From NCBI GenBank assembly GCA_022647765.1, contig JALCLH010000011.1, positions 62,001-126,000 of the forward strand: a stretch of DNA of 64,000 bases. Reading direction: 5' to 3'. A program made the position numbers and the translations under genes. Under the pieces are notes generated by a model. The model was not told where the DNA came from and did not search any database. It was given only the letters and a program-made list of their open reading frames with translations. This document shows, in pieces, positions 10,983 through 20,911 of this stretch. The stretch comes from Acidipropionibacterium sp. (GTDB lineage: Bacteria; Actinomycetota; Actinomycetes; Propionibacteriales; Propionibacteriaceae). The first letter of the stretch is position 1. Every line of letters begins with the position of its first letter.

Positions 10983-11060
10983 GTGAACATTTCACTCGCG
11001 TAAGGGCCGACTCAGCGATTCCAGTGCGAGACCGGCGGCTTAGGCGAGTGAAATGTTCAC
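10983..11060. repeat. Palindromic repeat family A, copy 1 (uninterrupted)
   Basis: A 78-bp element starting GTGAACATTTCACTCGCG and ending in the complementary arm, with about 35 bp of variable centre. It lies between the convergent ileS and DUF1707 genes. Its left arm, read on the minus strand, contains TTACGCGA followed by GTGAAATG, exactly the junction sequence used by both IS110 copies in this window. Confidence 0.88.
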
Positions 11061-11113
11061 CCGACGACCGGCAAGAGGCGGTGGAGGGCGCCGGAGATCC
11101 TCGCAGACCTGCA

Positions 11114-11184
11114 GGAGATCACTCCCGCCTCGCCGTAATCCAGCCCGATCAGGGCGTCGGGACGGCGAGGCGGGAGTGATCTCC
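11114..11184. repeat. Divergent family B palindrome followed by a 31-bp tandem duplication
   Basis: A palindrome with arms GGAGATCACTCCCGCCTCGC and complement; it keeps the ATCACTCCCG core of family B but not the outer GGTCCCG. Directly after it (about 11187-11250) a segment of roughly 31 bp of the type ACGGGGTG...GGATCGGGGA occurs twice in tandem. No coding content is seen between 10971 and 11263. Confidence 0.65.
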
Positions 11185-11263
11185 ACGGGGTGGGCCGGAT
11201 CGGGGACGCAATGTCACGGGGTGAGCTGGATCGGGGAGCCGAAATCTCAGGGGGAGACCCGGG

Positions 11264-11701
11264 TCAGTCGTCCTCGTCGCGCTTCTTCCGGTGGTCTGAT
11301 CTGTGGTGGCCCGAGTGACCGGTGAGCGCCGGCATCACGAAGATCGGGATGAGCATCACCCACCACCACTGCCACCCGGTGGCGAAGCAGAACACCAGGG
11401 CCGCGGGCCAGGTGAGCGCCGCCGCCACGTCCAGGGCCTTGCGCTGGGCGGGCGACAGCTGGCCGGACTGGCGCTTCTCGACGGCAGTGCTCGTGGTGGA
11501 GGACGCCGGGGCGGCCGGCGGGGGAGTCTCGGGCAGATCCTGGAAGAGCGCGTCGAGGTCGCCCTGGGTGTGTGCCGCCAGGGCGGTCTCCATCCGCTCG
11601 GAGAACTCCTCGGCGGTGAGTCGTCCGGCGACGTGGTGGTCGCGCAGCGCGCCGACGGCGGCGTCCCGTTCGGAGTCGCCGATGCGCATGTTCGGATCCA
11701 T
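11264..11701 (-). CDS. DUF1707 (SHOCT-like) domain membrane protein
   Basis: A 145-residue protein. Residues 1-55 form a DUF1707 domain (MRIGDSERDAAVGALRDHHVAGRLTAEEFSERMETA), a short helical domain common in actinobacterial membrane proteins. A Pro/Ala linker follows, then two membrane segments (around 85-125, TWPAALVFCFATGWQWWWVMLIPIFV) and a charged His/Lys/Asp-rich tail. The function is unknown. A second DUF1707 protein lies at 57147. Confidence 0.8.
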   Translation of the reverse strand: MDPNMRIGDSERDAAVGALRDHHVAGRLTAEEFSERMETALAAHTQGDLDALFQDLPETPPPAAPASSTTSTAVEKRQSGQLSPAQRKALDVAAALTWPAALVFCFATGWQWWWVMLIPIFVMPALTGHSGHHRSDHRKKRDEDD

Positions 11702-11749
11702 GGACTCGAGGGTAGCCTCAGCGGGGCGCCTCTCGCCGTGATTGCCGGT

Positions 11750-11972
11750 GGAGTGGCCTGCGGTGCTGAGCGGGGTTGCGCGGTGCTGTCGCTACGGGGT
11801 TCAAGGGGTCATGGAGTGGAGCGGAGTGGCCTGCGACGCCGAGCGGGGTTGCGCTGTGCTGCCGCACGGGGATTCGAAGGGGTCGGCCCGCCGTGGAGCG
11901 GAGTGGCCTGCGACGCCGAGCTTGGGTTGCGCGGTGCTGTCGCTACGGGGTTCAAGGGGTCGTCCCTTTGCC
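11750..11972 (+). repeat. Three imperfect ~75-bp tandem repeats upstream of lysC
   Basis: Copies begin with GGAGTGGCCTGCG at 11750, 11823 and 11900 (spacings 73 and 77 bp), each running through a GCGGGGTTGCG-type block to TCAAGGGGTC. They fill most of the 309-bp gap between the divergent DUF1707 gene and lysC. Small ORFs here are by-products of the repeat. The repeats end about 40 bp before the lysC start, so they lie in the promoter or leader region; their role is unknown. Confidence 0.8.
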
Positions 11973-12010
11973 ATGGATAGAATGCAGTGTCCGCAGCAAC
12001 GGGAGGGTTG

Positions 12011-13285
12011 ATGACGCGCGTCGTCCAGAAGTTCGGCGGCTCCTCGGTGGCCGATGCCGAGTCGATCAAGCGGGTGGCCCGCCGGATCGCCGCCACCAGG
12101 CAGGCCGGCAATGAGGTGGTCATCGTCATCTCGGCGATGGGCGACTCCACCGACGACCTGATGGACCTGGCCCTCAAGGTCTCCCCCCAGCCGGCCCCCC
12201 GTGAGCTCGACATGCTGCTCACCACGGGTGAGAGGCAGTCGGCCGCCCTGCTGGCGATGGCCCTGTCCGACCTCGGCGTCCCGGCCCGCAGCTACACCGG
12301 CTCCCAGGCCGGCGTCATCACCACCGCGGCGCACGGCAACGCGAGGATCATCGACATCACCCCCGGGCGGGTGGAGAAGTCGCTCAACGCCGGGAACGTC
12401 GTCATCGTCTGCGGCTTCCAGGGGGTCTCGCAGACCACCAAGGACGTCACCACCCTGGGCCGCGGCGCCTCCGACACGACCGCGGTGGCGCTGGCCAGCG
12501 CCCTGGGCGCCGAGTACTGCGAGATCTACTCCGACGTCGACGGGGTGTTCACCGCCGACCCGCGGATCGTTCCCGAGGCCCGGAGGATCCCGGAGATCAG
12601 CTACGAGGAGATGCTGGAGATGGCGGCCTGCGGCGCCAAGATCCTGCACCTGCGCTGCGTCGAGTACGCCCGCCGCGAGGACGTGCCGGTGCACGTCCGC
12701 TCGTCCTTCTCGGACAAGCCCGGCACCTGGGTCAAGGATCTCGCTGACATCACGAAGGGACCAGCCATGGAAGAGGCCATCATCTCCGGAGTCGCGCACG
12801 ACCGCTCCGAGGCGAAGATCACCATTGCGGGGATTCCCGACTCCATCGGCCGGGCCGCGCAGATCTTCGGGATCATCGCGGACGCCGGGATCAACATCGA
12901 CATGATCGTCCAGAACGCCTCCCGGGTGATGAACGGGCGCACCGACCTGTCCTTCACCCTGCCGATGTCCAACGGCCGCACCGCCGTCGAGGCGCTGCGC
13001 GCCGCGCAGGCGTCGATCGGCTTCGAGCAGCTGCTCTACGACGACCAGGTGGGCAAGGTCTCGGTGATCGGCGTGGGAATGCGCTCCCACCCCGGGGTCA
13101 CCAGCACCTTCTTCCAGGCCCTGGCCGAGGCGGGGATCAACCTCCAGATGATCTCAACCTCCGAGATCCGGATCTCGGTGGTCGTCTCCGTTGACCAGGT
13201 CGACCAGGCGGTGCGGGTCGCCCACACCGCCTTCGGGCTGGACGCCGAGGGCGAGGCCGTCGTCTACGCGGGGACGGGACGCTGA
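12011..13285 (+). CDS. lysC: Aspartate kinase
   Basis: A 424-residue aspartokinase, the first step of Lys/Thr/Met biosynthesis. The kinase domain opens with [11 protein letters not shown]; two ACT domains occupy about residues 265-420 and would bind lysine and/or threonine for feedback control. The start is the ATG at 12011, behind GGGAGG; the track start 24 bp upstream lacks a site. An internal in-frame ATG at 12767 ([17 protein letters not shown]), behind GAAGGGA, matches the known internal start that makes the separate beta regulatory subunit in related LysC proteins. Confidence 0.93.
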   Translation: MTRVVQKFGGSSVADAESIKRVARRIAATRQAGNEVVIVISAMGDSTDDLMDLALKVSPQPAPRELDMLLTTGERQSAALLAMALSDLGVPARSYTGSQAGVITTAAHGNARIIDITPGRVEKSLNAGNVVIVCGFQGVSQTTKDVTTLGRGASDTTAVALASALGAEYCEIYSDVDGVFTADPRIVPEARRIPEISYEEMLEMAACGAKILHLRCVEYARREDVPVHVRSSFSDKPGTWVKDLADITKGPAMEEAIISGVAHDRSEAKITIAGIPDSIGRAAQIFGIIADAGINIDMIVQNASRVMNGRTDLSFTLPMSNGRTAVEALRAAQASIGFEQLLYDDQVGKVSVIGVGMRSHPGVTSTFFQALAEAGINLQMISTSEIRISVVVSVDQVDQAVRVAHTAFGLDAEGEAVVYAGTGR

Positions 13286-13482
13286 CCGGCCGTCGCGGCT
13301 CGAGCCAGCAACCCCCCGACCCGAGCTCACCGCCTCCCCGGCGTCCTCACCGGGGAGACGGCTCCGGCGCGCCGGCGGATGCCTCCGGTCCGGACGTCTA
13401 CGATCTGCTGAAGCTCCCCGAGGACCGGCCGGCGCCGTCCCCGACCTTCGACGTCTACGACTCCATCGACCCCGATGCGACG

Positions 13483-15418
13483 ATGCTCAGTTCCGGCATC
13501 GCGCAGCGGATCCAGGAGCTGGAGCGTCTGGAGCTCGAGCGCCGCGTCGACCAGCAGCGGCAGGCCCAGGAGCGTGCGGCCCGGGATCGTGCCGCTCGCG
13601 AGCGCGCGGCTCAGACTCAGGCTCAGGGCGAGGGGGCAGCGGGTCAGACAGGGTCGGACGCCGGGACGGGGGAGGCGCCCTCCCAGACTCCCCGTCGCAG
13701 CCAGCAGGAACCGCAGGCCCCCAGGCGGGCCGGGACGGCGTCGTCCCCCCAGCCGGCGTCGTCCCCGCAGTCTCCGGCAGTCGAGCCGAGCCCTGCCGAA
13801 GAACCCGCCGCCCGGGCCCGGGAGTCGGCGTCGCTGAGACGGGCCAGCGCGGTGATGGCCGCCGGCACCATGGTGTCGCGGATCCTGGGCCTGGTGCGCA
13901 GCTCCCTGCTCACCACCGCGATGCTGGGCACCTCGCTGGCGCTGGACACCTTCGAGGCCGCCAACACCCTGCCCAATGTCATCTTCAACCTGCTGTCGGC
14001 CGGCGTCCTCAACGCCATTCTCATTCCGCAGATCGTCAAGGCGATGAAGTGGAAGGACGGTGGACGGGAGTTCGTCGACCGGCTGCTGACCGTCTCCTTC
14101 GCCGCCGTGCTGATCGTGGCCGTGCTGGCCACCGCCACCTCGCCGTGGCTGCTGCACGCCTACTTCTCGGGGTCCGGGCCGGCCCGGGAACTCACCACCT
14201 TCTTCGGCTTCATCTGCATGCCGCAGATCCTCTTCTACGGCCTCTACGCGATTCTCGGCCAGGTGCTCAACGCCCGCGGGCCAGTTCGCCGCCTTCATGT
14301 GGAGCCCGGTGCTGGCCAATATCATCCAGATCAGCGGGCTGGTGTGGTTCCTGGTCCAGTTCGGCGCCCACGGCGACCCCGCGAAGTGGACCCCCCAGAT
14401 GGTGTGGGTGGTCGCCGGCACCACCACCCTGGGCATCGCCGTCCAGGGGCTGTTCCTCATCATCCCGCTGTGGCGGGGCGGATTCAGATGGCGCCCCCGC
14501 TGGGGGGTGCGCGGCTACGGGCTGGGCTCCGCGGCCCGGCTCACCGCGTGGACCTTCACCGCCCTGCTGATCGCCCAGCTGGTCGGGATGGCCACCAAGA
14601 AGATGCTGTCGTACATCCGGGTGCATCATCCCGAGGTCTCCTCGATCAGCGCCTACGACAACGCCTTCCTCATCTTCATGCTGCCGCACGGCCTCATCAC
14701 CGTCTCCATCCTCACCGCGCTCTTCCCGCGGATGAGTTCGGCCCACGCCGACGGCGACAACTCCGGCCTGAGAGCTCTGGTGCAGAAGGGTCTCACCGCC
14801 CCGGCGGTGGCCATCATCCCGTGCTCGATCGCGATGGTGGTGCTGTCGGTCCCCGGCGTCCAGACCATCTGGAGCCTGCAGCACGACCAGGTGCTGCCGC
14901 TGGCCGGAGCGGTGGCGATCATGGGGCTGGGGCTGTTGCCCTTCGGCATCTCGACCCTCCAGCAGCGCTACTGCTTCGCCCGCGAGGACGGACGCCAGAA
15001 CCTCGTCATGCAGTCCATCCTGTCGGGCTCCCAGCTGATCCTGGTGTGCCTGGTCTTCGTGGTGCCCGCCTCCACGGCGCTGTGGACCGTGGCCGCCGCG
15101 CAGACCGTGAGCAACGGGATCGTCGCCGTGGTGTGGATGGTCGTGGCCTCCCGTCAGATGGGCGGGCTGGGCATGGGCGAGGTCTCCGGCCTGTGGACGA
15201 AACTTCTGGCGGCCTCGGTGGTCGCCGGCATTCCGTCCGCCGCGGCGGTGTGGGCCTTCCATCCGCTGGGGGCCCGACGCCTGCACAGCCTGCTGACCCT
15301 GGGGGCCGGCGGGGTGGTCTTCGTGGTGGTGTTCGTGGTGGTGGCGAAGCTCCTGCGGATCGACGAGGTCTCGGGGCTCATCAATCCGGTGCTGAAAAAG
15401 CTCCACATAGTTCACTAG
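13483..15418 (+). CDS. murJ: Lipid II flippase MurJ (MviN family), one apparent frameshift
   Basis: A MviN/MurJ-type flippase with about 14 membrane segments, moving lipid-linked peptidoglycan precursor across the membrane. It has a long charged, Gln/Arg/Pro-rich cytoplasmic N-terminal extension, followed by ASAVMAAGTMVSRILGLVRSSLL. The frame shifts near 14277-14281: GQVLNARG continues as QFAAFMWSPVLANIIQISG in frame 2, probably one extra G in GCGGGCC. The start is uncertain. The open frame continues upstream to the lysC stop (for example DVYDLLKLPEDRPAPSPTFD) without a usual start codon, so the true N-terminus may be longer. Confidence 0.85.
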
Positions 15419-15426
15419 ACGTTAAA

Positions 15427-15528
15427 GCGGGAGGCCGCGGCGCGAAGCTCGAGACCTCCCGCGGTCCACCACTGCCGGGGGAGGGCGCGGTGGACCCATC
15501 ATGGGATCTGGGGGAGTTCCCATGATGG
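15427..15528. terminator. Paired hairpins between convergent murJ and the deacetylase gene
   Basis: Two hairpins fill the convergent gap: GCGGGAGG (15427) pairs with CCTCCCGC (ending 15462), and CCATCATGGGA (15496-15506) pairs perfectly with TCCCATGATGG (15518-15528). They probably act as a two-way terminator; no long T-run is present, as is usual in GC-rich actinobacteria. Confidence 0.6.
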
Positions 15529-15632
15529 AGTCCAGCCTAGGCTGCGTCCGCAGCCGGGTCAATACGCCCAATGACCCCATCGACAGACGGCGTCACACAG
15601 GGCTCGGCCCCGTCCGACCGCAGGCAGAGTCC

Positions 15633-17252
15633 TCAGCCCTTGCAGAGGTACCCGTCCTGGACCAGCGCGGTGGTGCGGCAGTAGCCGTGGGCGGTCTTCA
15701 CACCACCGGTGTTGAGGGTCAGTTCGGAGACCGTCACCAGCGCGTAGCCCTGCTGGGCGAGGGTGTCGACGATCTCCGGGACGGCGGTCACCGTGGAGGG
15801 CTGGATGTCGTGCAGCAGGATGATCGGCCCGGTGTAGATGGCGACGTCTGCGAAGATCTTCTTCTTGGTGGCCGCGGCGTTCTTGGTCTGCCAGTCCTGG
15901 GAGTCGACGATCCAGTTGATGATCGCCAGGTTGTTCGCCCCCGCCACCTCGTCGACCGACGAGTTGTGGTCCCCGTAGGGCGGTCGCAGCAGCATCGGGT
16001 TGCGTCCGATCAGCTTCTTGATCTTGGCGTTGTTGCCGGCGATCTCCCGCTGGGCGGTGTCGGCGCTGACGGTCGACAGGTCCACATGGCTGAGGGTGTG
16101 ATTGCCGACCTCGAACCCCGACGCCGCCGCCAGGACCGTGAACTGCGGGTGCTGGTCGATGGACTCGCCGAGCTGGAAGAAGGTGGCGGCCCCCTTCACC
16201 TTGGTGAAGGCGGCGATCACCTGGTCGGTCTGCGGGCCCGGGCCGTCGTCGAAGGTCAGCGCCACCGCCTTGGTGACGATGCAGTCGATGCCGACCGCGG
16301 TGCTCGGGTGCGGGATCGACTTCGGGCTGGGGGAGGAGGACGCCGATCCGGAGGCCGGCGTCGGGTTCTGGCTCTCATCGGGGGAGGCGGTCGAGTCGCC
16401 CGGCAGCGGATGCAGATTCGGCGAGGAGGACGGCTTGGGGCGGTCCTTCGGCGCCTTGTACCAGACGGCCGTCGTCGACGGCGTCCCGGTGAAGGCGCTC
16501 GGATGGAGGGACGCCCCCAGGGCCTTGGTGCCGTAGTCGGACAGCAGCGGGGTGACGACCTTGGCGTCGAGCACGACCTGAACCAGATCCGGGGCCAGCA
16601 CCGCCGGCGGGAAGGAGAGGATGAAGGTGTTGCCGCCGCCGAATCCCATCGCCGGGCCGGTGCCGTAGGGGGCTGCGCCGTCCTGCAGCGCGGCCCTCGC
16701 CTTGGCGGCGTCCAGCCCCTGCGCGGTGGCCTCCTGGGCGACCGCGCGGGCGAAGGCGTCCCAGCCCGGCCAGGAGATCAGCACCGAGGGGGAGAAGGTC
16801 TGCGAGAGGGTCGCGTCGTACCACAGCGTGGTCGGCGTGGTGGTGGTCTTCCCGCCGGTCTTGACCGCCGCGCGCACCTCGACGCCGATGACGTCGCTGG
16901 AGACCGCCAGGAACTGGCTGGTGATGGTGACGTCGCTCGCATTGGTCCAGTCGGCCCCGCGCAGGGTCCGTTCGCGGACCACCTCGAGGGCCTGGCTGAG
17001 GTTGCGCGCCAGCGGGATCTGCGGCACCTGGGCGTTGATGGTGCGCGGGGTGGTCACTGTGAGAGCGGTGGGTGTGACGCCCTTGACCAGGGAGCTGTCG
17101 GCCGAGGTGAATTTCGCCTCGGCGGCCGCTCGGGCAGCCTTGCTGGCCTGGGGATTCGACCCTGCTCCGTTGCTCCCGGAGCAGGCTGCCATGGACAGGG
17201 TTGTCACGAGACCGAGAGCTGTTCCGCAGAAGGCGCGCCGAGAGAATGTCAC
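15633..17252 (-). CDS. Secreted lipoprotein with NodB polysaccharide deacetylase domain
   Basis: A 539-residue exported protein. The N-terminus has a signal with a lipobox (LSMAAC, Cys about 24). Residues 35-270 form an RsiV/DUF3298-like region, then a Ser/Pro linker. Residues 325-535 are a NodB deacetylase domain with TFDDGPG (catalytic Asp and metal Asp), HTLSH (metal His pair), RPPYGDHN and LLHDI. It probably deacetylates a cell-wall polysaccharide such as N-acetylglucosamine residues of peptidoglycan (family knowledge). It is convergent with murJ. Confidence 0.85.
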   Translation of the reverse strand: MTFSRRAFCGTALGLVTTLSMAACSGSNGAGSNPQASKAARAAAEAKFTSADSSLVKGVTPTALTVTTPRTINAQVPQIPLARNLSQALEVVRERTLRGADWTNASDVTITSQFLAVSSDVIGVEVRAAVKTGGKTTTTPTTLWYDATLSQTFSPSVLISWPGWDAFARAVAQEATAQGLDAAKARAALQDGAAPYGTGPAMGFGGGNTFILSFPPAVLAPDLVQVVLDAKVVTPLLSDYGTKALGASLHPSAFTGTPSTTAVWYKAPKDRPKPSSSPNLHPLPGDSTASPDESQNPTPASGSASSSPSPKSIPHPSTAVGIDCIVTKAVALTFDDGPGPQTDQVIAAFTKVKGAATFFQLGESIDQHPQFTVLAAASGFEVGNHTLSHVDLSTVSADTAQREIAGNNAKIKKLIGRNPMLLRPPYGDHNSSVDEVAGANNLAIINWIVDSQDWQTKNAAATKKKIFADVAIYTGPIILLHDIQPSTVTAVPEIVDTLAQQGYALVTVSELTLNTGGVKTAHGYCRTTALVQDGYLCKG

Positions 17253-17337
17253 GGCCCACAGGCTACATTCCCGGCCCCGAATGGCGGTCTGGAGACGCCG
17301 CCCCTACGGAACTTCTCAGGGTTCTCACTTCGCGCTC

Positions 17338-18408
17338 TCAGCTGCGTGTGCACGGCTCCTCGACCGCGTCGTCGGCCGGGTTGCCGGCCGGAACGGCGTC
17401 CTGCCCCTGCTCGGACGCCTGCTCCCGCCTGCGCTGTCGGCTGCTGGCGAACAGGGAGGTGACGACGGTGACCGTCAGCACGGACAGGATGACCAGCAGT
17501 GAGAGGTTCGTCGAGATCTCCGGGACGTGCACCGGATGGCCGCCGTTGATGAAGGGCACCGCATTCTCGTGCAGGGCGTGCAGCACCAGCTTGACGCCGA
17601 TGAAGCCGAGGATCACCGCCAGTCCGTAGGACAGGTGCACCAGGCGGTCCAGCAGCCCGTCCAGCAGGAAGTACAGCTGACGCAGGCCCAGCAGGGAGAA
17701 GGCGGTCGCGGTGAAGACGATGTAGGCGTTCTGGGTGAGCCCGAAGATCGCCGGGATCGAGTCGACGGCGAACAGGACGTCGGTGCCGGCGATCGCGACC
17801 ATCACGAGCAGCATCGGGGTCATCATCCGGCGTCCCTGCTCGACGGTGGTGAGCCGGTCGCCGTCGTAGCGGTCGGTGCTGGGCAGCACCTTGCCGAAGA
17901 GTCGCTGGGTGGCGCGCACCATGAAGTTGTCGACCTGGCCGTCATGCTCCTGCTGCTTGTCGTGGCCCCGCATCATGCTCGCCGCGGTGACCAGCAGAAT
18001 GGCGCCGAAGACGTAGAAGATCCAGGCGAAGGAATTCACCAGGGCGGCGCCGGCCAGAATGAGTCCGGTGCGGGCGATGAGGGAGAAGACGACGCCGAAC
18101 ATCAGCACTTTCTGCTGATTCTCCCGGGGCACCGCGAAACTGGTCATGATCACCAGGAACAGGAAGAGATTGTCGACGCTGAGCGCCTTCTCGGTGACAT
18201 ATCCGGCGAAGTACTCCTTGCCGAGCTCGGGACCCGCCGCGATCCACACGCCGACTCCGAAGATCAGGGCCACGCCGACGAAGATCGCCGACCAGATCGA
18301 CGCCTCTTTGAGGCTGGGGGCGTGGGGCTTGCGGATGTGAGTCATGAAGTCGACCGCGAGCAGTGCGATCAGACCGGCGATGGTGAGGGTCCAGACGAGA
18401 GGGCTCAT
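17338..18408 (-). CDS. TerC/Alx-family integral membrane protein
   Basis: A 356-residue protein with about nine membrane segments and the family signatures KALSVDNLFLFLV and AGTDVLFAVDSIPA, whose acidic residues are thought to bind metal. The family is linked to manganese export and tellurite resistance. I chose the ATG at 18408 (MSPLVWTLTIAG). The C-terminal 50 residues are hydrophilic. The 204-bp upstream gap holds no yybP-ykoY motif that I can recognise. Confidence 0.85.
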   Translation of the reverse strand: MSPLVWTLTIAGLIALLAVDFMTHIRKPHAPSLKEASIWSAIFVGVALIFGVGVWIAAGPELGKEYFAGYVTEKALSVDNLFLFLVIMTSFAVPRENQQKVLMFGVVFSLIARTGLILAGAALVNSFAWIFYVFGAILLVTAASMMRGHDKQQEHDGQVDNFMVRATQRLFGKVLPSTDRYDGDRLTTVEQGRRMMTPMLLVMVAIAGTDVLFAVDSIPAIFGLTQNAYIVFTATAFSLLGLRQLYFLLDGLLDRLVHLSYGLAVILGFIGVKLVLHALHENAVPFINGGHPVHVPEISTNLSLLVILSVLTVTVVTSLFASSRQRRREQASEQGQDAVPAGNPADDAVEEPCTRS

Positions 18409-18612
18409 GGGATTCCTTGATAGGCGTGGGCTCGGGGCTGGGGGTGCGCGCGGCACTCGGGGGTGGGACGCAGGGGGACGCCGATCGGTTCCCGCGGGTC
18501 CGGTGGTTCTTCGCTGCCGGTCTCTGCTGCTCAGGACCGGTCGTTGTGGCGTCTTCGCCTCCGGGCAGCGTCGCGGCAGCCCGCCCGGGCCGGCCGGACG
18601 GCGTCCCGCAGG

Positions 18613-19929
18613 TCAGGCCGCGACCCGGCGCGCCGACCGCGCGACCATCCCGGCCAGCAGGCAGCCGACCAGAACCAGCGCCAGCAGCCACATCATCAGC
18701 ATCGCCCAGCCGGCGGCGTGGAAGACATGACCCGACAGGTAGCCCAGCACCGAGGAGCCCAGGTAGTAGCAGGTGAGGTACATGCCGGACGCCTCGCCGC
18801 GGCTCTTCGGCGCCAGCGCGCCGACCCAGCCGGAGGCCACCGCGTGCACCGTGAAGAACCCGTAGGTGAGCGCCGCGACCCCTGGCAGCATCACCCACAG
18901 ATTGTTGACGGCCGCGATCGGCAGGCCCACCACGCAGGCAGCGGCGCCGACCAGGATCGCGGTGCCGCGACCGCGCTCGGCCGCCATCCGGCCGCCGCGT
19001 GCCGAGGCGACGGTGCCGAACAGGTAGAGCAGGAAGACCAGTCCGGCCAGCGAGGGGGGCAGTCCGAAGCGGTCGATGAGCCGGTATCCGAGGAAGTTGT
19101 AGAGGGAGACGAAGACCCCCATGAAGATGAAGCCGACGCCGAAGAGCCCGGCCAGCCGGGGGTCGCGCCACTGGCGTCCCATGGTTCTCAGCTCGGAGCG
19201 GAAGTGCAGGGCCTTGGGGACGAACCGGCGCTCCCTGGGCAGGATGACCACCATCACGACGCTGAAGGCCAGCGCCAGCCCCATGTCGACCGCCAGGGCG
19301 GTTCGCCAGCCGCTGAACTGCAGCAGACCGGAGGGCAGCAGTCGGCCGATCAGGCCGCCGACGGAGTTGCCCGCCACGTAGATCCCCATCGCCCGCGGGA
19401 GGTCCCGGGGATGGATCTCCTGAGCCAGCCAGGCCATCGCGGTGGCCGGGACGCCGGCCAGCAGCAGGCCCTGGAGTCCGCGTCCGACCACCAGCCAGCC
19501 GAGGCCGGGGGCCAGCGGCAGCAGCAGCCCGACGACCGTGGCGGCCAGCGCCGAGAAGACGATGAGCCGGCCGCGGCCGGTTCTTTCCGAGAGCACTGAG
19601 GCGGGCAGGATCGCCAGGGCCAGGATTCCTGTGGTGGCGCTGACGGTGAGTGCGGCCTGAGCCGGAGTGATGCGCATCGCCGCGGTGAGCGCGGGCATCA
19701 GGGCCTGGGTGCAGTACATCGCGTTGAAGGAGGCCAGCCCGGCGAAGAGCAGGGCCAGGGCCGCGCGATGGTAGGCGGGCTGGCCGTGCCGGAGGCCCTC
19801 GGGAAGTTCGGCGGTACTGACCGGATCTGCTGCTGGGGCACCGGTTTCGGAGGCGTTGGTCGGTGTCGCCTTGTCAGGTGTGGTCCGGGGGTTCTCGTCG
19901 GGGGTGGGCACCCGTCCACTGTGGAGCAT
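18613..19929 (-). CDS. MFS transporter (AraJ/YnfM-like)
   Basis: A 12-segment major facilitator of about 438 residues with a hydrophilic N-terminus; GGRMAAERGRG and LSERTGRGRL are the usual intracellular loop motifs. It is probably a drug or metabolite exporter; the substrate is unknown. I chose the ATG at 19929; earlier in-frame starts (19977, 19985) would overlap the putative LysR operator. It diverges from the LysR gene at 19997, which is likely its regulator. Confidence 0.8.
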   Translation of the reverse strand: MLHSGRVPTPDENPRTTPDKATPTNASETGAPAADPVSTAELPEGLRHGQPAYHRAALALLFAGLASFNAMYCTQALMPALTAAMRITPAQAALTVSATTGILALAILPASVLSERTGRGRLIVFSALAATVVGLLLPLAPGLGWLVVGRGLQGLLLAGVPATAMAWLAQEIHPRDLPRAMGIYVAGNSVGGLIGRLLPSGLLQFSGWRTALAVDMGLALAFSVVMVVILPRERRFVPKALHFRSELRTMGRQWRDPRLAGLFGVGFIFMGVFVSLYNFLGYRLIDRFGLPPSLAGLVFLLYLFGTVASARGGRMAAERGRGTAILVGAAACVVGLPIAAVNNLWVMLPGVAALTYGFFTVHAVASGWVGALAPKSRGEASGMYLTCYYLGSSVLGYLSGHVFHAAGWAMLMMWLLALVLVGCLLAGMVARSARRVAA

Positions 19930-19968
19930 CGTGTGGACGAATGGAAATGCATGGGATTGGTGCCCTTG

Positions 19969-19983
19969 ATGCATGTACTGCAT
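19969..19983. promoter_or_regulatory. Putative LysR-type operator (T-N11-A dyad)
   Basis: The sequence ATGCATGTACTGCAT is a 5+5 dyad with the T-N11-A form bound by LysR regulators. It lies between the divergent MFS and LysR genes, 14 bp before the LysR start, so it could govern both. Confidence 0.6.
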
Positions 19984-19996
19984 TAGGATTCGGGTC

Positions 19997-20875
19997 GTGC
20001 TGTCAGACGATCTGTCCTGGTTCCTCGCCCTCGCCGAGACCCAGCACGTCGGTGAGGCGGCCGCCGAGCTGCGCATTCCGCAGCCCACCCTGTCGCGGCG
20101 GCTGGCCCGTCTGGAGCGCCGGATGGGCACCACCCTGTTCGACCGGCACGGCCGGGCGCTGGCCCTCAATCCCCGGGGCGAGGCGCTCCGCCGCCGGATC
20201 CGGTCCGCCGTCACTCAGCTGGATCTCGGGGAGTCGGAGGTGCGGCGGCTGCTCGACCCGGAGACCGGTCTGGTCCGCTTCGACTTCATGCACTCGCTGG
20301 GCACCTGGCTCGCGCCCCGCCTCATCCACGGCTTCGTCCGCGCCCACCCGCGCGCCGAGATCCGGCTGCACCAGGGGATCGGCACCGAGCTGATCGAGCG
20401 GGTGGCCTCCGACGAGGCCGATCTCGCGCTCTGCTCCCCGCAGCCGAGAGACGAGGGATTGGCCTGGCTGGAGGTGCTGCGCCAGCCGCTGGCCCTGTGC
20501 GTGGCGGCCGACCACCCCCTGGCCAGGCGTGATGCCGTGAGCCTGGCGGATGCGGCGGGGGAGCGGTTCATCTCGACCCCGATCGGGCTGAACTCCCGCC
20601 AGCTGCTGGAGGAGGTCGCTCGGGATGAGGGGATCGATGTCGATGTCGCCTACGAGTCCGACGAGCTGTCCACCGTCGCCGGGCTGGTGGTGGCCGGCGT
20701 CGGGGTGGCCCTGCTGCCCGCCGACGACCCGTATCTGCATCTGGCCGGGACGGTCTTCCTGCCGCTGCGCACCCGGCGCACCCGCGAGGTCGGGCTGGTC
20801 TGGCGGGCCGACCAGGATCTGGACTCCACTCCCGGGCTGCTGCTGAGCGCGGCGCGCAGGGTGCTGGGCGGTTGA
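19997..20875 (+). CDS. LysR-family transcriptional regulator
   Basis: A 292-residue LysR protein: an N-terminal winged helix-turn-helix (DLSWFLALAETQHVGEAAAELRIPQPTLSRRLARLERRMGTTLFDR, residues 4-50) and a C-terminal periplasmic-binding-type effector domain (to 290). The GTG at 19997 fits the usual LysR N-terminus. It is divergent from the MFS exporter, the standard arrangement for a regulator of that transporter. The inducer is unknown. Confidence 0.85.
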   Translation: MLSDDLSWFLALAETQHVGEAAAELRIPQPTLSRRLARLERRMGTTLFDRHGRALALNPRGEALRRRIRSAVTQLDLGESEVRRLLDPETGLVRFDFMHSLGTWLAPRLIHGFVRAHPRAEIRLHQGIGTELIERVASDEADLALCSPQPRDEGLAWLEVLRQPLALCVAADHPLARRDAVSLADAAGERFISTPIGLNSRQLLEEVARDEGIDVDVAYESDELSTVAGLVVAGVGVALLPADDPYLHLAGTVFLPLRTRRTREVGLVWRADQDLDSTPGLLLSAARRVLGG

Positions 20876-20911
20876 GTGTGGGGGTGAGCGGGTGGGGAGC
20901 GCGAGGGATCG

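Noticed and set aside
10983-11060. Family A palindrome as an ordinary terminator of ileS
   Set aside because: The same sequence recurs elsewhere, including gaps where no terminator is needed, and is a transposon target; termination may be a side effect.
18409-18612. Possible yybP-ykoY manganese riboswitch before the terC gene
   Set aside because: The conserved loop sequences could not be found on the relevant strand.
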